Origin: Haematobacter genomosp. 1
GTDB lineage: Bacteria; Pseudomonadota; Alphaproteobacteria; Rhodobacterales; Rhodobacteraceae
Assembly (NCBI RefSeq): GCF_002196855.1
Contig: NZ_NIPW01000005.1
Span: 62,001 to 126,000, forward strand
Length of the DNA stretch: 64,000 nt
Direction: 5' to 3'
In this document: positions 54,317 to 64,000 of the stretch, one piece after another
Position numbering within the stretch: position 1 is the first letter of the stretch
Layout: every line of letters starts with the position of its first letter
Program-made: the position numbers and the translations under genes
Notes under the pieces: model-generated
What the model was told of the DNA's origin: nothing
What the model saw: only the letters and a program-made list of their open reading frames with translations
Database searches by the model: none

Positions 54317-56451
54317 GGAAAGAAAAATCGATCCCGGAGGAGTTCCGCGGGCTCGATCATCACGCGCTGAACGCGATGCTGAACCTCTATGACAACGAGG
54401 GCCGCATCCGTTTTGACGCAGACCGCTATGCGGCGCACAAGTATTTCCTCGACCACGTGAACCAGAACACGGTCTTCTTCCATTCGCTGGAGGAGAAGCT
54501 CGATTATCTGGTGGAGGAGGGATATTACGAGGCGGAGGTTCTGAACCAGTATGCGCCCGCCTTCCTGCGCCGGATCTGGGACGCGGCCTTTGCACGGAAG
54601 TTCCGCTTTCCGACCTTCCTCGGCGCCTTCAAATATTACACCAGCTATACGCTGAAGACCTGGGACGGCAAACGCTACCTCGAACGTTACGAGGACCGGG
54701 TGGTGATGGTTGCACTGGCGCTCGCGCAAGGGGACGAAGACCTTGCCATGCGCCTGATGGAGGAGGTCATCTCCGGCCGCTTCCAGCCCGCGACGCCCAC
54801 CTTCCTCAATGCCGGCAAGAAGCAGCGGGGAGAGCTGATCTCCTGCTTCCTGCTGCGGATCGAAGACAACATGGAGTCTATCGGACGCTCCATCAACTCC
54901 GCGCTGCAACTGTCGAAACGCGGCGGGGGTGTCGCGCTGATGCTGACCAACCTGCGGGAGTCCGGTGCGCCGATCAAGGGGATCGAGAACCAGTCTTCGG
55001 GCGTGATCCCCGTCATGAAACTGCTGGAGGACAGCTTCTCCTACGCCAACCAGCTCGGCGCGCGTCAGGGAGCGGGGGCGGTCTATCTCAACGCGCATCA
55101 CCCCGACATCCTGCGCTTCCTCGACACCAAGCGGGAGAATGCGGATGAGAAAATCCGCATCAAGACGCTCTCGCTCGGCGTGGTGATCCCCGACATCACC
55201 TTTGAACTCGCGAAGCGGGACGAGGACATGTATCTGTTCTCCCCGCACGATATCCAGAAGGTCTATGGCCGTCCGTTCTCCGAGATTTCCGTGACGGAGA
55301 AGTATCGGGAGATGGTGGACGACCCCCGGATCCACAAGAAGAAGATCAAAGCCCGCGAATTCTTCCAGATCATCGCAGAGATCCAGTTCGAATCCGGCTA
55401 TCCCTACATCATGTTCGAAGACACGGTGAACCGCGCGAACCCGGTTGCGGGGCGCATCACCATGTCCAACCTGTGCTCGGAGATCCTGCAGGTCAACGAA
55501 GCCTCCACCTATCATGACGATCTGTCCTACGATCACATGGGGACGGACATCTCCTGCAACCTCGGGTCGCTGAACATCGCGGCAACGATGGATGGCCCGG
55601 ATTTCGGCGCCACGGTGGAAACGGCGATCCGTGCGCTGACGGCTGTGTCGGACATGTCGTCGATCGATAGCGTGCCCTCCATCCGGCGTGGGAACGACGA
55701 AAGTCACGCCATCGGTCTGGGCCAGATGAACCTGCACGGCTATCTGGCGCGGGAGAGGATCCACTACGGATCGGAAGAAGGTATCGACTTCACCTCGGTC
55801 TATTTCGCGACGATCCTCTATCACGCCGTCCGCGCCTCCAATGCGCTGGCGCGTGAGCGCGGGCAGTCGTTCAAGGGCTTCGAGAATTCGAAATATGCCG
55901 ACGGGTCGTTCTTTGACAAATACACCACGAAGGATTGGCTGCCCAAGACGGATCGGGTGACGGAGATCTTCGCCGGCCTGCCGCTCCCGACCCGCGAAGA
56001 CTGGGCCGCGCTCCGGGCGGCGGTCATGCGTGACGGGCTGTATAATCGTAACCTGCAGGCGGTGCCGCCGACCGGCTCGATCAGCTACATCAACAACTCG
56101 ACCTCCTCGATCCATCCCATCGTGTCCAAGATCGAGATCCGCAAGGAAGGCAAGATCGGCCGCGTCTATTACCCCGCGCCCTTCATGTCCAACGAGAACC
56201 TAGAATACTACCGCGACGCCTATGAGATCGGGCCGGAGGCGATCATCGACACCTATGCCGCGGCGACCGAGCACGTCGATCAGGGCCTGTCGCTGACTCT
56301 GTTCTTCCGCGACACGGCGACGACGCGGGACATCAACCGGGCGCAGATCTACGCCTGGAAGAAGGGCATCAAGACGATCTACTACATCCGCCTGCGCCAG
56401 ATGGCGCTGGAAGGGACCGAAGTGCAGGGCTGCGTGTCCTGCACGCTCTGA
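54313..56451 (+). CDS. nrdE: Class Ib ribonucleotide reductase large (alpha) subunit
   Basis: Encodes about 712 residues from a GTG at 54313 that overlaps the nrdI TGA (GTGA). That start places [17 protein letters not shown] near residue 14, as in E. coli NrdE. A TTG at 54286 would add nine residues. Key features: SCFLL with the first active-site Cys, SNLCSEILQ with the N-C-E catalytic loop, [17 protein letters not shown], and the C-terminal GCVSCTL cysteine pair that exchanges electrons with NrdH. The N-terminal ATP-cone of class Ia enzymes is absent, as expected for class Ib. It reduces ribonucleoside diphosphates. Confidence 0.95.
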   Translation: MRKEKSIPEEFRGLDHHALNAMLNLYDNEGRIRFDADRYAAHKYFLDHVNQNTVFFHSLEEKLDYLVEEGYYEAEVLNQYAPAFLRRIWDAAFARKFRFPTFLGAFKYYTSYTLKTWDGKRYLERYEDRVVMVALALAQGDEDLAMRLMEEVISGRFQPATPTFLNAGKKQRGELISCFLLRIEDNMESIGRSINSALQLSKRGGGVALMLTNLRESGAPIKGIENQSSGVIPVMKLLEDSFSYANQLGARQGAGAVYLNAHHPDILRFLDTKRENADEKIRIKTLSLGVVIPDITFELAKRDEDMYLFSPHDIQKVYGRPFSEISVTEKYREMVDDPRIHKKKIKAREFFQIIAEIQFESGYPYIMFEDTVNRANPVAGRITMSNLCSEILQVNEASTYHDDLSYDHMGTDISCNLGSLNIAATMDGPDFGATVETAIRALTAVSDMSSIDSVPSIRRGNDESHAIGLGQMNLHGYLARERIHYGSEEGIDFTSVYFATILYHAVRASNALARERGQSFKGFENSKYADGSFFDKYTTKDWLPKTDRVTEIFAGLPLPTREDWAALRAAVMRDGLYNRNLQAVPPTGSISYINNSTSSIHPIVSKIEIRKEGKIGRVYYPAPFMSNENLEYYRDAYEIGPEAIIDTYAAATEHVDQGLSLTLFFRDTATTRDINRAQIYAWKKGIKTIYYIRLRQMALEGTEVQGCVSCTL

Positions 56452-56465
56452 GCAGTTCTGCTGTG

Positions 56466-56498
56466 GGAGGGGCGCCGTCTTGCAGATGGCGCCCCTCC
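56466..56498 (+). terminator. Strong hairpin between nrdE and nrdF
   Basis: GGAGGGGCGCC (56466-56476) and GGCGCCCCTCC (56488-56498) form a perfect 11-bp stem with an eleven-base loop, fifteen bases after the nrdE stop, followed by ATTTAGC. It may terminate part of the transcription or stabilise the upstream mRNA, so that nrdE and nrdF are made in different amounts. The 187-base gap after it could contain a separate nrdF promoter. Confidence 0.7.
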
Positions 56499-56574
56499 AT
56501 TTAGCTGATGCTGTAATTTTAGCCACCACATATGGACGACGGGTCGCCAGCGCCGAGTGTCTGCGGTAAGATAG

Positions 56575-57615
<1,041 letters not shown>

Positions 57616-58049
57616 CCCGCCGGCCGGAAGCACCGGGTATTGTGCATGCGGCAATAGGTGTACTCCCGATTTCATACGCTGAGCTTTTACGCCAAAGGTT
57701 GGGCGAATATCACAAGCCTCTCGGAGCCATAGTTTATAAGAGCGACAACCTGATCATGGCTCGATAATCAGCGTCTATGGCGGCCCAGACAAAATCATCA
57801 TTGTCTGGACCGACGACTGTTCTGTTCGTCCGTCAGCCAGAAATGTTCGCTCATCATGTGCCCCTGTTTGGGAGCTTGGAACTATCCGGGCTTAAAAGCA
57901 GCTTTCTAAGCCATGACGTTAGGGCGCTATCGCGCCCCTTCATATCCAGATGGCGCTCCGGCGAAATACAGGAAATCAAAAACCGCGATTTACGTTAACG
58001 TGCGCCGAGTGGCTCCCCGTGTAAGCGATAGTCATGGTTATGTAATGCG
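57616..58049. other. 434-base AT-richer gap between convergent nrdF and hydrolase genes
   Basis: A 73-codon frame at 57777-57998 (plus) has no ribosome-binding site and no recognisable family, so I do not call it. A GGGCGC-TATC-GCGCCC hairpin (57922-57937) is a weak terminator candidate. The region continues the lower GC content that begins inside nrdF. Confidence 0.5.
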
Positions 58050-59294
58050 TTAGCGGTTCAACCGGCTGACGGCGCTGTGCAAAAGAATATCCATCCCGGC
58101 GCGCAAATCCTGCGGAGAACAGGCCTCGGCATTATTGTGAGTGATACCGCCACGGCAGGGAGTGAATATCATGGCCGTGGGGCAATGCATGGCCATATGA
58201 TATGCATCGTGGCCGGCTTGAGACTGTATATCGCGCCAATTGTGATCCTGGCGGATCGCCTCGGACCGGATGAGATCAATAAGGTCCTGGTCGAAGATCG
58301 CTCCGCCCCAAGACCATTCATCCTCCACAACTGCCGTACACCCTGCTATCGCCGCAGCGGAAAATGCAGCGCGTCGCATCTTTTCAGCCATCACACCGGC
58401 GGTGACGGGATCGGGATGACGGACGTCGGCCACGCATTCCGCTGTTTCCGAAAGGATGCCCGGCTTGTTTGGCCATGCTGTCAGACGTGATCCGGTGGCC
58501 TTGCCGTCGTGAACAGCAAAATCCCAGCCGATGTCGTCCACTGCTGTCAGCCAGCGCGCACCTGCTATCAGCGCATTGTGGCGTAGGTCCATAGGCGTGG
58601 GCCCTGTATGGGCGGTTTGCCCCTCGAAGCGCACGCGCATGCCGTGGCTGGGATAGCCGCCGGTAACGACGCCAACCGCGCGCCGTTCCGCATCAAGGAT
58701 CGGGCCCTGTTCGATATGCAGTTCGAAATAGGCATCAACACGGCCACCGGGTGCTGAACGCGTGCCGCGATAACCGATACGTTCCAGCTCATCCCCGAAA
58801 CGGATGCCCTCGTCATCGACAAGATCACGCACCCAATCCGGTTCATATTTGCCGACGAACGCTCCAGAGGCAACCATCGGGGGGGAGAAACGAGCACCTT
58901 CCTCATTGGTCCAGTTGACAAGAACCAGCGGGCGCCGCGTGACATGGTCGAGGTCGTTCAGCGTTCGCGCCACCTCCAGGCCGGCCAGGACGCCGACGAT
59001 ACCGTCGAAGCGGCCGCCGTTGACCTGCGTGTCCAGGTGGCTGCCGATCATCACCGGCGGAAGGTCGTCACACTCTCCTGCCCGACGCGCGAAGATCGAC
59101 CCGAGTTCATCGACTTCCACGGTCAGGTGCGCTTCTTCACACCAGCTTACGAAAAGGTCGCGCATCTCCCGATCAGCATCGCTGAGCGTGAGGCGCGAGA
59201 GCCCACCAGGCCTTCCGACTCCGATTTCGCTCGACCGTTCCATCGTGGTCCAGAACCGGTCAAGGTTCATGCGGCTGTCACCGGTGAAAGTCAT
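58050..59294 (-). CDS. Zn-dependent M20-type amidohydrolase (N-carbamoyl-amino acid hydrolase/allantoate amidohydrolase family)
   Basis: Encodes 414 residues. Metal ligands are visible in MIGSHLDTQVNGGRFDG (His, Asp) and NWTNEEGARF (Glu-Glu); HIEQGPILD, SHGMRVRFEGQTAHTGPTPMDLRHNAL in the dimerisation lid, AGHDAYHMA and GGITHNNAEACS complete the family pattern. Members hydrolyse N-carbamoyl-L-amino acids, allantoate or ureidoglycine, releasing ammonia and CO2. The ATG at 59294 follows AGAAAGGA; an upstream extension is rejected. It is divergent from an ABC importer, which may bring in its substrate (inference). Confidence 0.88.
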   Translation of the reverse strand: MTFTGDSRMNLDRFWTTMERSSEIGVGRPGGLSRLTLSDADREMRDLFVSWCEEAHLTVEVDELGSIFARRAGECDDLPPVMIGSHLDTQVNGGRFDGIVGVLAGLEVARTLNDLDHVTRRPLVLVNWTNEEGARFSPPMVASGAFVGKYEPDWVRDLVDDEGIRFGDELERIGYRGTRSAPGGRVDAYFELHIEQGPILDAERRAVGVVTGGYPSHGMRVRFEGQTAHTGPTPMDLRHNALIAGARWLTAVDDIGWDFAVHDGKATGSRLTAWPNKPGILSETAECVADVRHPDPVTAGVMAEKMRRAAFSAAAIAGCTAVVEDEWSWGGAIFDQDLIDLIRSEAIRQDHNWRDIQSQAGHDAYHMAMHCPTAMIFTPCRGGITHNNAEACSPQDLRAGMDILLHSAVSRLNR

Positions 59295-59348
59295 CGCGCC
59301 ATCCTTTCTGCTGTCGCGACAAGAAAAGCAGACGGCGCGGGCTATCAC

Positions 59349-59581
59349 AAATAGGCTGAGGTAATGTCAGTCATCACTCATGGTCCGTTGCGTATTTGTA
59401 GCTAACATACTGTAGAGAAGTCATAAATTCATTGGCCGCGTTAACTGCATCCACCGATTTACCTGAACTATGATTGCCATAGCCCTAGTCTATTTGTCTC
59501 CTCCCGCCAGTTGCGGAGAATGGACCCACGCCATAAGAGCGCCCCGGACGGGCCAAGACAAAGACAACACAGGGATCTGCC
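59349..59581. other. Divergent promoter region, hydrolase / ABC importer
   Basis: About 230 bases, AT-richer than the genes, with no coding frame seen. It should hold the promoters for both directions. No clear palindrome was found. Confidence 0.4.
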
Positions 59582-61129
59582 ATGAACCGTTTTCTCGCCG
59601 CCGCGCTAGCCGGTTTCCTCGCCATCGGCACAGCCTCCGCCGATCCGATGGCAGGAGGACGCGCGAATGTCGTCGTTCAGCCTGAGCCGCCGAGCCTGAT
59701 GATGGGCCTGTTCCAGAACGCTCCGACCCAGATGGTTGGCGGAAACATCTATGAGGGGCTGCTGCGCTACGACAACGATCTCAACCCGATGCCGTCCCTG
59801 GCGAAGTCGTGGACGGTTTCGGAGGACGGGCGGACCTATACGTTCAATCTGGAGGACGGGGTGAAATGGCACGACGGAGCGCCGTTCAGCGCCGCCGATG
59901 TGGTATTCTCCGCCGATGTCTTCCTGCGCCAGTCGCATCCCCGCTTCCGCGCCGTGCTGACCCATGTCGAGTCGATCACTGCCCCTGACGATCATACGGT
60001 GGTCTTCCAGCTGAAGGCGCCGTTCGGCCCGTTCCTCAACTCCTTTGAGGTCGGCTCCATGCCGATCGTGCCCAAGCACATCTACGAGGGCACGGATTTC
60101 GCGACCAACCCGGCTAATAACACCCCCATCGGCACCGGCCCGTTCAAGTTCGCGGAATGGGTGAAGGGATCTTACATCCGGCTGGAGAAGAACCCCGACT
60201 ACTGGGATGAGGGCAAACCCTACCTGGATGAAATCTACTGGCATGTGATCCCGGACGCCGCAGCCCGTGCCGTGGCCTATGAGACGGGGACGGTGGACAT
60301 CCTGCCGGGCGGCGCGGTGGAGAACTTCGACGTTCCCCGGCTCACCGCACTCGACAACACCTGCGTCACGCAGAAAGGCTGGGAATTCTTCTCGCCGCAA
60401 TCGTGGGTGTGGATCAACAACCGTCAGGGACCGACCGCCAACAAGGAGTTCCGGCAGGCGATCCTCTATGCGCTCGACCGCGAGTTCATCAAGGATGTTC
60501 TCTGGAACGGGTTGGGCAATGTCTCGAACGGCCCCTTCGCCGCAACGACGAAGTTCAACGATACCGACCTGTCGCCCTATCCCTTCGATCCCGACAAGGC
60601 GAAGGAGCTGGTGAAAGCGTCAGGCTACAACGGCGAGACACTGCGTCTCGTGCCCATGCCCTATGGTGAGACGTGGATGCGTCTGGCGGAAGTCATCAAG
60701 CAGAACCTCGCGGATGTGGGCGTGAAGGTCGATATCGTTGCGACCGATGTGGCGGGCTGGAACCAGCGGCTTGGTGACTGGGACTTCGATCTGTCCACGA
60801 CATTCCTTTATCAGTATGGCGACCCCGCGCTCGGCGTGGCGCGGAATTATGTTTCGACGAATATCGCCAAGGGCTCGCCCTGGAACAACGTCGAGGGCTA
60901 TTCCAATCCCGAAGTCGACGCGCTGTTCGAGAAAGGCGCCGCGACCATCAACCCCGAAGAGCGCGCCGCCCTCTACAAGGAGGTTCAGGCCAAGCTTTCG
61001 GAGGACGTACCGGTGGCGTGGCTTCTGGATCTCGGCTTCCCGACGATCGCGCGCTGCAACATCAAGGATCTCGTCACGACCGGCATCGGTCTGAACGACG
61101 GGTTCAAGAACGCGTATATCGAACGCTGA
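59582..61129 (+). CDS. Peptide-type ABC transporter substrate-binding protein (family 5)
   Basis: Encodes 515 residues: a signal peptide (MNRFLAAALAGFLAIGTASA), then a DppA/OppA-like fold with NIYEGLLRYDNDLNPMPSLAKSW, LEDGVKWHDGAPFSAADVVFSADVFL, GTGPFKFAEWVKGSYIRLEKNPDYW and FRQAILYALDREFI. It is only distantly similar to the binding protein at 46268. Given the divergent amidohydrolase, the ligand may be an N-carbamoyl or other amide-linked amino acid, but peptides or other solutes are equally possible from sequence. Confidence 0.93.
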   Translation: MNRFLAAALAGFLAIGTASADPMAGGRANVVVQPEPPSLMMGLFQNAPTQMVGGNIYEGLLRYDNDLNPMPSLAKSWTVSEDGRTYTFNLEDGVKWHDGAPFSAADVVFSADVFLRQSHPRFRAVLTHVESITAPDDHTVVFQLKAPFGPFLNSFEVGSMPIVPKHIYEGTDFATNPANNTPIGTGPFKFAEWVKGSYIRLEKNPDYWDEGKPYLDEIYWHVIPDAAARAVAYETGTVDILPGGAVENFDVPRLTALDNTCVTQKGWEFFSPQSWVWINNRQGPTANKEFRQAILYALDREFIKDVLWNGLGNVSNGPFAATTKFNDTDLSPYPFDPDKAKELVKASGYNGETLRLVPMPYGETWMRLAEVIKQNLADVGVKVDIVATDVAGWNQRLGDWDFDLSTTFLYQYGDPALGVARNYVSTNIAKGSPWNNVEGYSNPEVDALFEKGAATINPEERAALYKEVQAKLSEDVPVAWLLDLGFPTIARCNIKDLVTTGIGLNDGFKNAYIER

Positions 61130-61203
61130 TCCGCCCCGCACCCGCCCCTTGTACCGGCGGGTGCGCCCCGTCCCCCGATGGGACCTCCATTCAGGGCAGA
61201 CCA

Positions 61204-62181
61204 ATGAAACTCCTCACCCGCATTCTGTCGCGGCTGGTCAAGGCATGTCTGGTGCTGTTGGCCATCCTGGTGCTCAACTTTATCCTGATCCACATGGCAC
61301 CCGGTGACCCGGCCAAGGTCATGGCCGGCGAGGCAGGTGCAACGGACGAGATCTTCCTGCAGCAATTGCGGGAGAAATTCGGTCTGGATCAGCCATTCTA
61401 CGTCCAGCTGTGGCGTTACATAAGCGGCGTGTTGCAGTTCGATCTGGGCTATTCCTACCGCCAGCAGATGCCGGTGATCGACCTCATACTCGACCGCCTG
61501 CCGGCGACCCTGCTGCTGACGGGCACGGCCTTCGTGATCTCGCTGGTGTTGGGCGTGCTTGCCGGTGTGCTGGCTGCAAGCCGCGTGGGGCGGTGGTCGG
61601 ATACACTGATCTCCTCCATAGCCCTTCTGTTCTACGCGACCCCCCTGTTCTGGGCGGCCTTGATGGGCGTGCTGCTCTTCTCCGTGACGCTGGGATGGCT
61701 GCCGCCCTTCGGCTACGAGACCGTGGGCTCCAACCTCACCGGCCTTGCCCGGATGGGCGATATCGCGGCGCATCTGGTGCTTCCGGCGCTGTCACTCGGC
61801 CTGTTCTTCATGGCGGTCTATTCGCGGATGACGCGGGCCTCCATGCTGGAGGTCGCCCAGATGGATTTCGTCAAGACCGCCCGTGCCAAGGGGCTTGCGC
61901 CCGGTGTGATCGAGCGTCGGCACATCCTCCGTAACGCGCTTCTGCCGATCGTGACGCTGGCGGGCCTGCAGGCGGGTCAGCTTGTGGGCGGCGCGGTGCT
62001 CACGGAGACGGTGTTTGCCTGGCCCGGCATCGGACGGCTCATGTTCGAAGCGCTGACGCAGCGGGACTACAACGTGCTGCTCGGCGTCTTCTTCATCTCC
62101 GCCGCAATGGTGATCGTGTTCAACCTTATCACCGATGTCATCTACGGGATCGTCGATCCCCGTATCCGGCTCGAGCGCTAG
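61204..62181 (+). CDS. Peptide-type ABC transporter permease (DppB family)
   Basis: Encodes 325 residues. The first helix is followed by HMAPGDPAKVMAG; the EAA loop is MDFVKTARAKGLAPGVIERRHILRNALLPI, then GGAVLTETVFAWPGIGRLMFEAL. About six membrane helices. The ATG at 61204 is preferred; the frame is open further upstream into the binding protein gene. It follows the binding protein by 74 bases. Confidence 0.94.
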   Translation: MKLLTRILSRLVKACLVLLAILVLNFILIHMAPGDPAKVMAGEAGATDEIFLQQLREKFGLDQPFYVQLWRYISGVLQFDLGYSYRQQMPVIDLILDRLPATLLLTGTAFVISLVLGVLAGVLAASRVGRWSDTLISSIALLFYATPLFWAALMGVLLFSVTLGWLPPFGYETVGSNLTGLARMGDIAAHLVLPALSLGLFFMAVYSRMTRASMLEVAQMDFVKTARAKGLAPGVIERRHILRNALLPIVTLAGLQAGQLVGGAVLTETVFAWPGIGRLMFEALTQRDYNVLLGVFFISAAMVIVFNLITDVIYGIVDPRIRLER

Positions 62182-62190
62182 GAGAGGCCG

Positions 62191-63030
62191 ATGAAAGATT
62201 TCCTCAAACGTTTTGCGACGAACAAGGGCGGCGTGATCGGGCTGGTGCTTCTATTGCTGGTTGTCGTCATCGCGGTGACGGCCCCCCTGCTCTTTCCCGG
62301 CAATCCGTGGCGGATGGTGCAGCGGCCCTTTCTGCCGCCGCTCGAGAACATGGCCTACCCGTTGGGCACGGACACATTGGGGCGCGACGTGGCTGCCGGA
62401 CTGGCACATGGGGCACGGGTCTCGCTGCTGGTCGGCCTCGTCTCCACCCTCGCGGCGCTGCTGATCGGCATACCCGTGGGCGCGCTGGCCGGCTACTTCG
62501 GCGGCTGGGTGGATGACATTCTGATGCGGGTGACGGAGTTCTTCCAGACGGTGCCGAGCTTTGCGCTTGCCATCGTGCTGGTGGCGATCTTCGAGCCGTC
62601 CGTCGTCTCCATCACCCTTGCCATCGCCATCGTTTCCTGGCCGCCGGTCGCGCGGCTGGTGCGGGGGGAAGTGCTGTCGCTGCGCAAACGCGAATATATC
62701 GAAGCGGCGATCCTTCAGGGTCTGTCCAGCCGGTCCATCATTCTGGGGCAGGTGCTGCCGAACGCCGTTTCGCCGATCATCGTCATGGCGTCCCTGATGG
62801 TGGCCAGCGCGATCCTTCTGGAATCCTCGCTGTCCTTTCTGGGGCTGGGGGATCCCAACCTGCTATCGTGGGGTTACATGATCGGCGCGGCGCGGACGGT
62901 GATCCGGCAGGCGTGGTGGCTGTCCTTCCTGCCGGGCGCGGCCATCGTCATCACCGTGCTGGCGCTCAACCTGATCGGCGAAAGCCTGAACGACGCGCTG
63001 AACCCCCGCCTCGCGCGGCGAAAATCGTGA
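62191..63030 (+). CDS. Peptide-type ABC transporter permease (DppC family)
   Basis: Encodes 279 residues. FLKRFATNKGGVIGLVLLLLVVVIAV is the DppC-type start, YPLGTDTLGRDVAAGLAHGARVSLLVG follows, and the EAA loop is REYIEAAILQGLSSRSIILGQVLPNA. It begins nine bases after the previous permease with AGGAGAGGCC as ribosome-binding site. It completes the membrane channel. Confidence 0.94.
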   Translation: MKDFLKRFATNKGGVIGLVLLLLVVVIAVTAPLLFPGNPWRMVQRPFLPPLENMAYPLGTDTLGRDVAAGLAHGARVSLLVGLVSTLAALLIGIPVGALAGYFGGWVDDILMRVTEFFQTVPSFALAIVLVAIFEPSVVSITLAIAIVSWPPVARLVRGEVLSLRKREYIEAAILQGLSSRSIILGQVLPNAVSPIIVMASLMVASAILLESSLSFLGLGDPNLLSWGYMIGAARTVIRQAWWLSFLPGAAIVITVLALNLIGESLNDALNPRLARRKS

Positions 63031-63038
63031 GGCCCGAC

Positions 63039-64000
63039 ATGCAGGACGCACTCCGTATCGAGACCCTCACCATAGCACTGCCCAAGGGTGCCGACCGCCC
63101 CCATGCGATCGAGGATGTGACGCTCACCCTCCACAGCGGACGGACGCTCTGTGTGGTGGGTGAATCCGGCTCGGGCAAATCCATGTCCGCCAATGCCGTG
63201 ATGGGGCTGCTGCCGCAGGGTGTGCAGATCACCGGCGGGCGCATCCTGCTGGACGGCGCGGATATCACCCATCTGGACGAAGCGTCACGGGCTTCGCTTC
63301 GGGGGGCAAAGATCGCGATGATCTTTCAGGAACCGATGACGGCGCTCAATCCGCTCATGCGGATCGGGGCGCAGATCGCAGAGGTGTTCGAGGCGCATGG
63401 AAGGCTCGCCCCCGGCGAACGCGCGTCCCGCGCGCTGGAGCTTCTGAAAGAGGTCGGTATTCCCGACGCGGAACGGGCGCAATTCGCCTATCCGTTTCAG
63501 CTTTCCGGCGGTCAGCGGCAACGGGTGATGATCGCCATGGCCCTCGCGCTGGAGCCGGGTGTGCTCATCGCCGATGAGCCCACGACCGCGCTGGACGTCA
63601 CGACCCAGGCACAGATCCTGACACTGATCCGGGAGTTGCAGCAGCGGCATGGCATGGCGGTGATGTTTGTCACCCACGATTTCGGCGTGGTGGCCGAGAT
63701 CGCCGATGACGTTGCCGTCATGGAGCTCGGGCGGCTGGTGGAGAGCGGCCCCGCGGAGCAGGTTCTGAAGCATCCGTCCCACCCCTATACCCGCCGTCTG
63801 ATCGACGCGATCCCAAAGGTCGATCTGGCCGCGAACCAGGAGCCGGAAGCGCCGCCGCTTCTTCAAGTCCGCCATCTGGTCAAGGAATTCACCAGCGGTG
63901 ACCGGATCGTGCGGGCGAGCGACGATGTCTCCTTCGATCTGCTGCGGGGCGAAACGCTGGGGATCGTCGGCGAAAGCGGCTCCGGCAAATCGACGCTGGG
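63039..64000 (+). CDS. Peptide-type ABC transporter ATPase, truncated by window edge
   Basis: The frame opens at an ATG at 63039, eight bases after the permease stop, and is still open at the end of the window (about 320 codons seen). The first nucleotide-binding domain is complete: [51 protein letters not shown] and HPYTRRLI. A second domain begins ([28 protein letters not shown]), so this is another fused DppD-DppF ATPase like the one at 51437. Confidence 0.93.
   Translation, partial: MQDALRIETLTIALPKGADRPHAIEDVTLTLHSGRTLCVVGESGSGKSMSANAVMGLLPQGVQITGGRILLDGADITHLDEASRASLRGAKIAMIFQEPMTALNPLMRIGAQIAEVFEAHGRLAPGERASRALELLKEVGIPDAERAQFAYPFQLSGGQRQRVMIAMALALEPGVLIADEPTTALDVTTQAQILTLIRELQQRHGMAVMFVTHDFGVVAEIADDVAVMELGRLVESGPAEQVLKHPSHPYTRRLIDAIPKVDLAANQEPEAPPLLQVRHLVKEFTSGDRIVRASDDVSFDLLRGETLGIVGESGSGKSTL

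Noticed and set aside
54220-56115. 631-codon minus-strand frame over nrdE
   Set aside because: Antisense shadow of nrdE in GC-rich sequence; no motif.
57777-57998. 73-codon plus-strand frame after nrdF
   Set aside because: No ribosome-binding site and no recognisable family; it lies in an AT-richer gap where random frames occur.

Overview
The window is GC-rich, densely packed bacterial chromosomal DNA. Gene content points to an alphaproteobacterium of the Rhodobacterales (Paracoccaceae/Roseobacteraceae type): an NAD-linked FdsGBAD formate dehydrogenase, fused DctQM TRAP transporters, DUF3422 and DUF2076 proteins, a glycine-rich-linker SSB, and a class Ib NrdHIEF reductase. This is inferred from family content, not from a database search. 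I saw no rRNA, tRNA, CRISPR array, insertion sequence, integrase or phage gene.

Layout. 1-3.6 kb: end of a GntR/FCD regulator, a DUF3422 membrane protein, a MaoC hydratase divergent from a TetR regulator, and an exported protein of unknown function. 3.8-6.4 kb: a divergent pair that I recognise as lysine 2-monooxygenase (davB) and 5-aminovaleramide amidase (davA). 6.4-15.6 kb: a leftward formate dehydrogenase operon, lysR-fdsG-fdsB-(30-aa ORF)-fdsA-fdsD-mobA-mobB::fdhD-moeA. It supplies the enzyme and most of its molybdenum-cofactor tailoring, and its genes are chained by 4-base ATGA overlaps. 16-17.5 kb: ssb and a lytic transglycosylase. 17.7-27.3 kb: aromatic and organic acid uptake and catabolism, with two AAHS-type transporters, an acetate/succinate-type CoA-transferase, a MarR regulator, pobA, a NIPSNAP protein, a PobC-like AraC regulator and a ketosteroid-dehydrogenase-like flavoprotein. 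27.4-30.6 kb: a ProVWX betaine/choline ABC importer.

31-40.2 kb: a rightward catabolic cluster of SDR, TRAP permease and binding protein, IclR regulator, SCP2-type thiolase, acyl-CoA ligase, tandem PPC/DUF296 protein and second SDR. The last five genes overlap end to end. Its substrate is not obvious, and it is the best candidate here for an undescribed pathway. 40.2-45.1 kb: DUF2076, a Bax-inhibitor-1 protein, an ECF sigma/anti-sigma pair, a thioesterase, a TAT-exported esterase and a pyridoxal kinase.

45.4-53.3 kb: a FadR-type regulator whose start codon lies inside a striking array of GAACCA half-sites, followed by a peptide ABC importer with an embedded signal-less gamma-glutamyltransferase, which suggests import and intracellular cleavage of gamma-glutamyl compounds. 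53.3-57.6 kb: nrdHIEF, with a strong hairpin between nrdE and nrdF and a change of codon use inside nrdF. 58-64 kb: an M20-type amidohydrolase divergent from a second peptide-type ABC importer, whose ATPase runs off the right edge.
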